From: Candidatus Electrothrix scaldis
GTDB lineage: Bacteria; Desulfobacterota; Desulfobulbia; Desulfobulbales; Desulfobulbaceae
Direction of reading: 5' to 3'
Length of the DNA: 64,000 nucleotides
Assembly: GCA_033584155.1 (NCBI GenBank)
Contig: CP138355.1
Coordinates: 1,178,001-1,242,000 of the forward strand
Part shown: positions 60,522 through 64,000 of the stretch, one piece after another
Numbering within the stretch: the stretch's first letter is position 1
Layout of the letters: each line of letters opens with the position of its first letter
Translations under genes and position numbers: made by a program
The notes under the pieces: generated by a model
Database searches by the model: none
Told to the model about the DNA's origin: nothing
The model's input: the letters and a program-made list of their open reading frames with translations, nothing else

Positions 60522-62516
60522 ATGTTTACTAAAATTCTTATAGCAAACCGGGGCGAAATTGCCTGCCGCATCATCAGAACGGCACGGGCAATGGGTATTA
60601 AAACCGTTGCTGTGTTTTCCGATGCTGATAAATCTGCCCTGCATGTTCGAATGGCAGATGAGGCGGTCCATATAGGTGCTTCCGCACCAACACAGAGTTA
60701 CCTGGATGTTGAGAAGATACTCAGCGCCTGTAAAAGTACCGGGGCTGAGGCTGTACATCCAGGATACGGCTTTCTTTCGGAAAACGATACCTTTTGTCAA
60801 CGGCTTGGCGAAGAGGGCATAGCCTTTATTGGGCCTCCGGTCGGGGCTATCACCAGCATGGGGGATAAGATTACCTCCAAGCAGATTGCGGATCAGGCCG
60901 GGGTCAATACCATTCCTGGTTATGATGGGATTCTGGAAAACGCTGAGCAGGCCGTGGAAAAGGCCGCCGAGATAGGCTACCCGGTGATGCTCAAGGCGAC
61001 TGCCGGTGGCGGTGGCAAGGGGATGCGGATCGCCCGTAATGAACAGGAATGCCGGGAGGGCTTTGAGCGGGCCGCTGGTGAGGCTCTGTCCAGCTTTGGT
61101 GATGATCGCATCCTGATTGAAAAATATATAGAGCAGCCCCGCCATATCGAGATTCAGGTCATGGCGGATCAGCACGGTAATGCGGTTTATCTCGGAGAAC
61201 GGGAATGTTCTCTGCAACGGCGCCATCAAAAGGTCATTGAAGAGGCTCCGTCCCCCTTCCTTACCCCGGAGACCCGCCGCCAGATGGGCGAGCAGGCGGT
61301 CATGTTGGCCAAGGCTGTCAATTATACTTCTGCCGGAACTGTTGAATGCATAGTTGACCAGGAACAGAATTTTTATTTTTTGGAAATGAATACCCGCCTC
61401 CAGGTGGAGCACCCCATAACCGAGATGGTGACAGGGTATGATCTGGTGGAATTGATGATCCGGGTGGCCGCTGGCGAGCCCCTGCCCATGCGGCAGGAGG
61501 ATATTGAACTCAAAGGCTGGGCCCTTGAATGCCGGGTCTATGCTGAAGATCCGGTCCGGGATTTTTTTCCATCTACCGGCAGGGTCACAACCTACCAGCC
61601 GCCCTATGAGGATATGACAAGGGTACGCCTGGACAGCGGGGTGGTTGAGGGCAGTGAGATCTCGGTCTATTACGATCCTATGATTTCCAAGCTGGTGACC
61701 AGGGGAGAGGACCGGGAAGAGGCCATTGCCATTATGCAGGATGCTCTGGATGAGTATGTGATTGAGGGCGTGGCCACGAATATTAATTTCCTCTCCGCCT
61801 TGGTTGCTCATCCCCGATTCCAGCGGGGTGAACTCTCTACCGGGTTTATAGGAGAGGAATTTGCCCACGGCTTTCGCGATACCGAGGTTAAGGTCGATGC
61901 CCCGGATATTCCCATTGTGGTGGCAGGAATTGTGCATCGTCTGTACACGGAAAGAGCTGCCAAGATCGGCGGCCAGCTGCCTGGGCACGAACGGCGGGTG
62001 GGTGATTCCTGGGTCGTGGTTATCGGGGACGTGCATAAACCCCTTTCAGTGAAGCCCTTTCAGGCCGATTGTGGGTACCGCGTAGATTATAAAGGGAAGA
62101 ATTATAGGGTCAAGACGGACTGGCAGTTTTCTCAAAAGGTCTTTCACGGCACCATTAATAATCAGCGTTTCAGCTTGCAGGTCAGCAGGCGAGGACTAGG
62201 GTATACCATTTGTTATCGTGGCTTACGTATTGACGCCTTGGTGATGTCCCCACAAGTAGCTGAATTGTATCGCTACATGCCGAAAAAGGCAGAGGTTGAT
62301 TTGTCCAAGTTTCTGCTTGCCCCTATGCCGGGCCTGTTGGTCAAGCTTGCTGTTCAGCCCGAACAGGAGGTGAAGGTTGGGCAGGAGCTGGCAGTTATCG
62401 AGGCTATGAAGATGGAAAACGTGCTTAGAGCACCGGCAGATGGCAAGATTGCCAGTATTACAGCGAATCTCGGTGAATGCCTGACCGTGGATCAAGTGAT
62501 CCTGGAATTTGCCTGA
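60522..62516 (+). CDS. Biotin carboxylase with C-terminal biotinyl domain (acyl-CoA carboxylase alpha-like)
   Basis: 664 residues. The biotin carboxylase part shows KILIANRGEIACRIIRTA, HPGYGFLSEN, the ATP-grasp GGGGKGMRIA, EKYIEQPRHIEIQ, and FLEMNTRLQVEHPITEMVTG. The last 80 residues are a biotin-carrier domain with the biotinylation site EAMKMENV. This is the alpha-subunit layout of acetyl/propionyl-CoA carboxylases and related enzymes such as pyruvate or 2-oxoglutarate carboxylase; no carboxyltransferase gene is adjacent, so the substrate is open. It needs biotin made by the 33.7-36.7 kb operon. Confidence 0.92.
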   Translation: MFTKILIANRGEIACRIIRTARAMGIKTVAVFSDADKSALHVRMADEAVHIGASAPTQSYLDVEKILSACKSTGAEAVHPGYGFLSENDTFCQRLGEEGIAFIGPPVGAITSMGDKITSKQIADQAGVNTIPGYDGILENAEQAVEKAAEIGYPVMLKATAGGGGKGMRIARNEQECREGFERAAGEALSSFGDDRILIEKYIEQPRHIEIQVMADQHGNAVYLGERECSLQRRHQKVIEEAPSPFLTPETRRQMGEQAVMLAKAVNYTSAGTVECIVDQEQNFYFLEMNTRLQVEHPITEMVTGYDLVELMIRVAAGEPLPMRQEDIELKGWALECRVYAEDPVRDFFPSTGRVTTYQPPYEDMTRVRLDSGVVEGSEISVYYDPMISKLVTRGEDREEAIAIMQDALDEYVIEGVATNINFLSALVAHPRFQRGELSTGFIGEEFAHGFRDTEVKVDAPDIPIVVAGIVHRLYTERAAKIGGQLPGHERRVGDSWVVVIGDVHKPLSVKPFQADCGYRVDYKGKNYRVKTDWQFSQKVFHGTINNQRFSLQVSRRGLGYTICYRGLRIDALVMSPQVAELYRYMPKKAEVDLSKFLLAPMPGLLVKLAVQPEQEVKVGQELAVIEAMKMENVLRAPADGKIASITANLGECLTVDQVILEFA

Positions 62517-62535
62517 GCTGATTATAATTCAACAG

Positions 62536-63765
62536 ATGATGATGTTCTCTCGATATAATTTTGTTCGAGTTTTTTCCCTCCTTTTTCTTTGTTTTTGTTG
62601 GCTACCTCACAGCGCAGCAGCTGCAGAAACTGACCCGGCCTTTCAGGTCTGGCTTAAGGCTTTTTATCCCCGCGCGGCAAAGAAAGGCATCAGTAGGGAT
62701 CTATATCAACGGGCCTTTGCCAAGGTAACGGCGCCGGATAGCGAGGTCTTGCGTAAGGCGGCTTACCAGCCGGAATTCACCACGGAGATCTGGGATTATC
62801 TGGACACGGCGGTCAATGCGCTGACCGTGGCAGAGGGCAGGGTGATGGCGAAAAAATATCGTCCTTGGCTGAAAAAGATTTCTACCCGCTTTGGTGTCGA
62901 TGCCTCTTTCCTTCTGGCCATCTGGTCCATTGAAAGTCGCTATGGCTCGGTGTTGGAGCGACCAGGGCGCCTCCATTATGTGCCCCAGGCCTTGGCGACC
63001 TTGGCCTATGGAGATAAGAATCGCCGCAAATTTGCTGAGCAACAGCTGATAGCAGCCCTCCAGATCGTCCGGGATGGTGATGTTGATCTGTCCCAGCTCT
63101 ATGGCTCCTGGGCTGGGGCAATGGGGCATACCCAGTTCATTCCCACCAGTTACCAGGCCTATGGTGTGGATATGGACAAGGACGGACGGAGGGATATCTG
63201 GAACTCGGTGCCAGATGCCTTGGCTACCGCCGCAAATCTCCTCCACAAGAACGGTTGGCGAACCGGCAAGGCCTGGGGCTATGAGGTGCAGGTGCCTAAG
63301 CAAGGTGCGCGATATCGGGGGCAGACCAAGACTCTGGCCCAATGGCGGCAGCTCGGTTTTACCCGGCCCAACGGGAGGGCTTTTCCTGAACCCAGCACCA
63401 AGGCGGAGTTGAAAATGCTGGTAGGTGATCGTGGTCCCGGTTTTCTGGTCCAGCGCAATTTTTTTATCATCAAACGCTATAATGCCTCGGATTTCTATGC
63501 CCTGGCCGTGAGCCTGCTTGCTGATCGGCTGGCTGGGAAAGAGGGGATGGTGCAGCTTTGGCCCAGACCGGCTAATGCCCTTTTTGCCGAAGAAAAATTC
63601 CAGTTGCAGGAATTATTGCACGCCAAGGGCTTCTATGATGGGGCCATTGATGGTGATCTCGGAGCAGGAACCCGTAAGGGGATTAAGGCCTTTCAGAGCT
63701 CGGTGGGGATGACTCCTGATGGGGAGCCCACCCGTGTGGTGTTGGAGGCTTTGAGGAAGCAGTAG
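62536..63765 (+). CDS. mltB: Membrane-bound lytic murein transglycosylase B-like
   Basis: About 409 residues. After a signal sequence (VFSLLFLCFCWLPHSAAAA) comes the MltB catalytic domain with the catalytic glutamate in IWSIESRYGSVLERPG, LATLAYGDKNRRKFAEQQLI, GSWAGAMGHTQFIPTSY and LATAANLLHKNGWRTGKAWG. The C-terminal 60 residues are a peptidoglycan-binding domain (LLHAKGFYDGAIDGDLG). No lipobox is seen. I use ATG 62536; the frame is open to a TTG at 62509 overlapping the carboxylase stop. Confidence 0.92.
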   Translation: MMMFSRYNFVRVFSLLFLCFCWLPHSAAAAETDPAFQVWLKAFYPRAAKKGISRDLYQRAFAKVTAPDSEVLRKAAYQPEFTTEIWDYLDTAVNALTVAEGRVMAKKYRPWLKKISTRFGVDASFLLAIWSIESRYGSVLERPGRLHYVPQALATLAYGDKNRRKFAEQQLIAALQIVRDGDVDLSQLYGSWAGAMGHTQFIPTSYQAYGVDMDKDGRRDIWNSVPDALATAANLLHKNGWRTGKAWGYEVQVPKQGARYRGQTKTLAQWRQLGFTRPNGRAFPEPSTKAELKMLVGDRGPGFLVQRNFFIIKRYNASDFYALAVSLLADRLAGKEGMVQLWPRPANALFAEEKFQLQELLHAKGFYDGAIDGDLGAGTRKGIKAFQSSVGMTPDGEPTRVVLEALRKQ

Positions 63766-63783
63766 GATGTCCGCAGGTTGGTT

Positions 63784-64000
63784 TCAGATGCTTATCATAT
63801 TAATCACTAAGCGGATAAGCAGGTCTTTTTGCTCCGGTGCGCTGGAGGCGATAAGCAGAGTCAGGGCCACCAAAGCCTGATCGTCAGGGAGCGATTGATG
63901 CTGATTGCTCTGCAGGAACAGGAGAAAAAGAAAGGAGCCGATTCGTTTGTTGCCGTCCGTGAAGGGATGATCCTTGATGACAAAATAGAGCAGGTGGGCT
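63784..64000 (-). CDS. Fic-family protein, C-terminal part (5' end outside window)
   Basis: The minus-strand frame is open from the right edge to TGA at 63784. It reads HLLYFVIKDHPFTDGNKRIG, the complete Fic core HPFxxGNxR, followed by a helical hydrophobic tail (SFLFLLFLQSNQH). Fic enzymes transfer AMP or related groups to protein side chains; the fused or N-terminal domain is outside the window. An inhibitory helix could not be judged. Confidence 0.82.
   Translation of the reverse strand, partial: AHLLYFVIKDHPFTDGNKRIGSFLFLLFLQSNQHQSLPDDQALVALTLLIASSAPEQKDLLIRLVINMISI

Noticed and set aside
60489..62036. 515-codon minus-strand reading frame
   Set aside because: Lies entirely opposite the biotin carboxylase gene, which has all family motifs; the antisense frame has none.

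Overview
The window looks like chromosome from a Gram-negative, anaerobic member of the Desulfobacterota, most likely a Desulfobulbales relative. This is inferred from gene content and not from a phylogenetic marker: type IV pilus operon, SecB/SecG, a BioC/BioG biotin operon containing a selenoprotein, a proteobacterial dedicated sortase system, and sucrose-phosphate synthase with its phosphatase. Coding density is high, with a clear split between housekeeping stretches and an accessory stretch at about 38-56 kb.

Layout. 0-4 kb: 3' part of rtcB, then pyrBC and lepB on the minus strand. 4.3-11.9 kb: type IV pilus operon pilM-N-O-P, an AMIN/secretin-N/TPR protein, an MshL-like secretin and a lipoprotein, closed by a strong bidirectional terminator. 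12-17.2 kb: secB, an atypical short-chain dehydrogenase, and a minus-strand operon of a VOC protein, sucrose-phosphate synthase and sucrose phosphatase. 17.5-27.8 kb: a dedicated sortase locus with zinc-ribbon protein, small membrane protein, class GN-type sortase, VIT/VWA target, a P460-like haem protein, a CAP-domain protein, and response regulator plus sensor kinase. The sortase gene is split by a 2094-bp element (18623-20716) with 17-bp perfect terminal inverted repeats and a 5-bp target duplication; removing the element and one copy of the duplication restores the reading frame and the catalytic Cys and Arg. 28-31 kb: two tandem paralogous envelope proteins made of about 22-residue repeats plus a C-terminal peptidoglycan-binding domain. 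31.5-33.5 kb: an aldolase/dehydrogenase fusion.

33.5-36.7 kb is the biotin operon. Its first gene reads through an in-frame TGA (33733-33735) and appears to encode a thioredoxin-fold, ArsC-like selenoprotein (U12-K-S-C15) with a SECIS-like hairpin just downstream; it overlaps bioF, then bioG and bioC follow. The biotin-dependent carboxylase at 60.5 kb is a plausible consumer of the product. tRNA-Arg, smpB and tmRNA follow.

38-56 kb is a mosaic: a carbohydrate ABC transporter whose two permease genes are separated by a HigBA toxin-antitoxin pair, a frameshifted gene made of 42-bp repeats and a pentapeptide-repeat protein; an HsdR relic; a TPM/DUF2207 fragment and a DUF2207 gene; small secreted and membrane proteins; a collagen-like protein; and an ISKra4-type element with a 9-bp target duplication. 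56-64 kb returns to core genes: gap-pgk-tpiA-secG-tRNA-Leu on the minus strand, a biotin carboxylase/biotinyl protein, a lytic transglycosylase, and the C-terminus of a Fic-type protein at the edge.

The most noteworthy items are the unannotatable-by-default selenoprotein at the head of the biotin operon, the insertionally broken dedicated sortase system whose regulators and target remain intact, the disrupted ABC operon, the twin repeat proteins, and a dispersed GTAGGGGC palindrome present at four intergenic sites.
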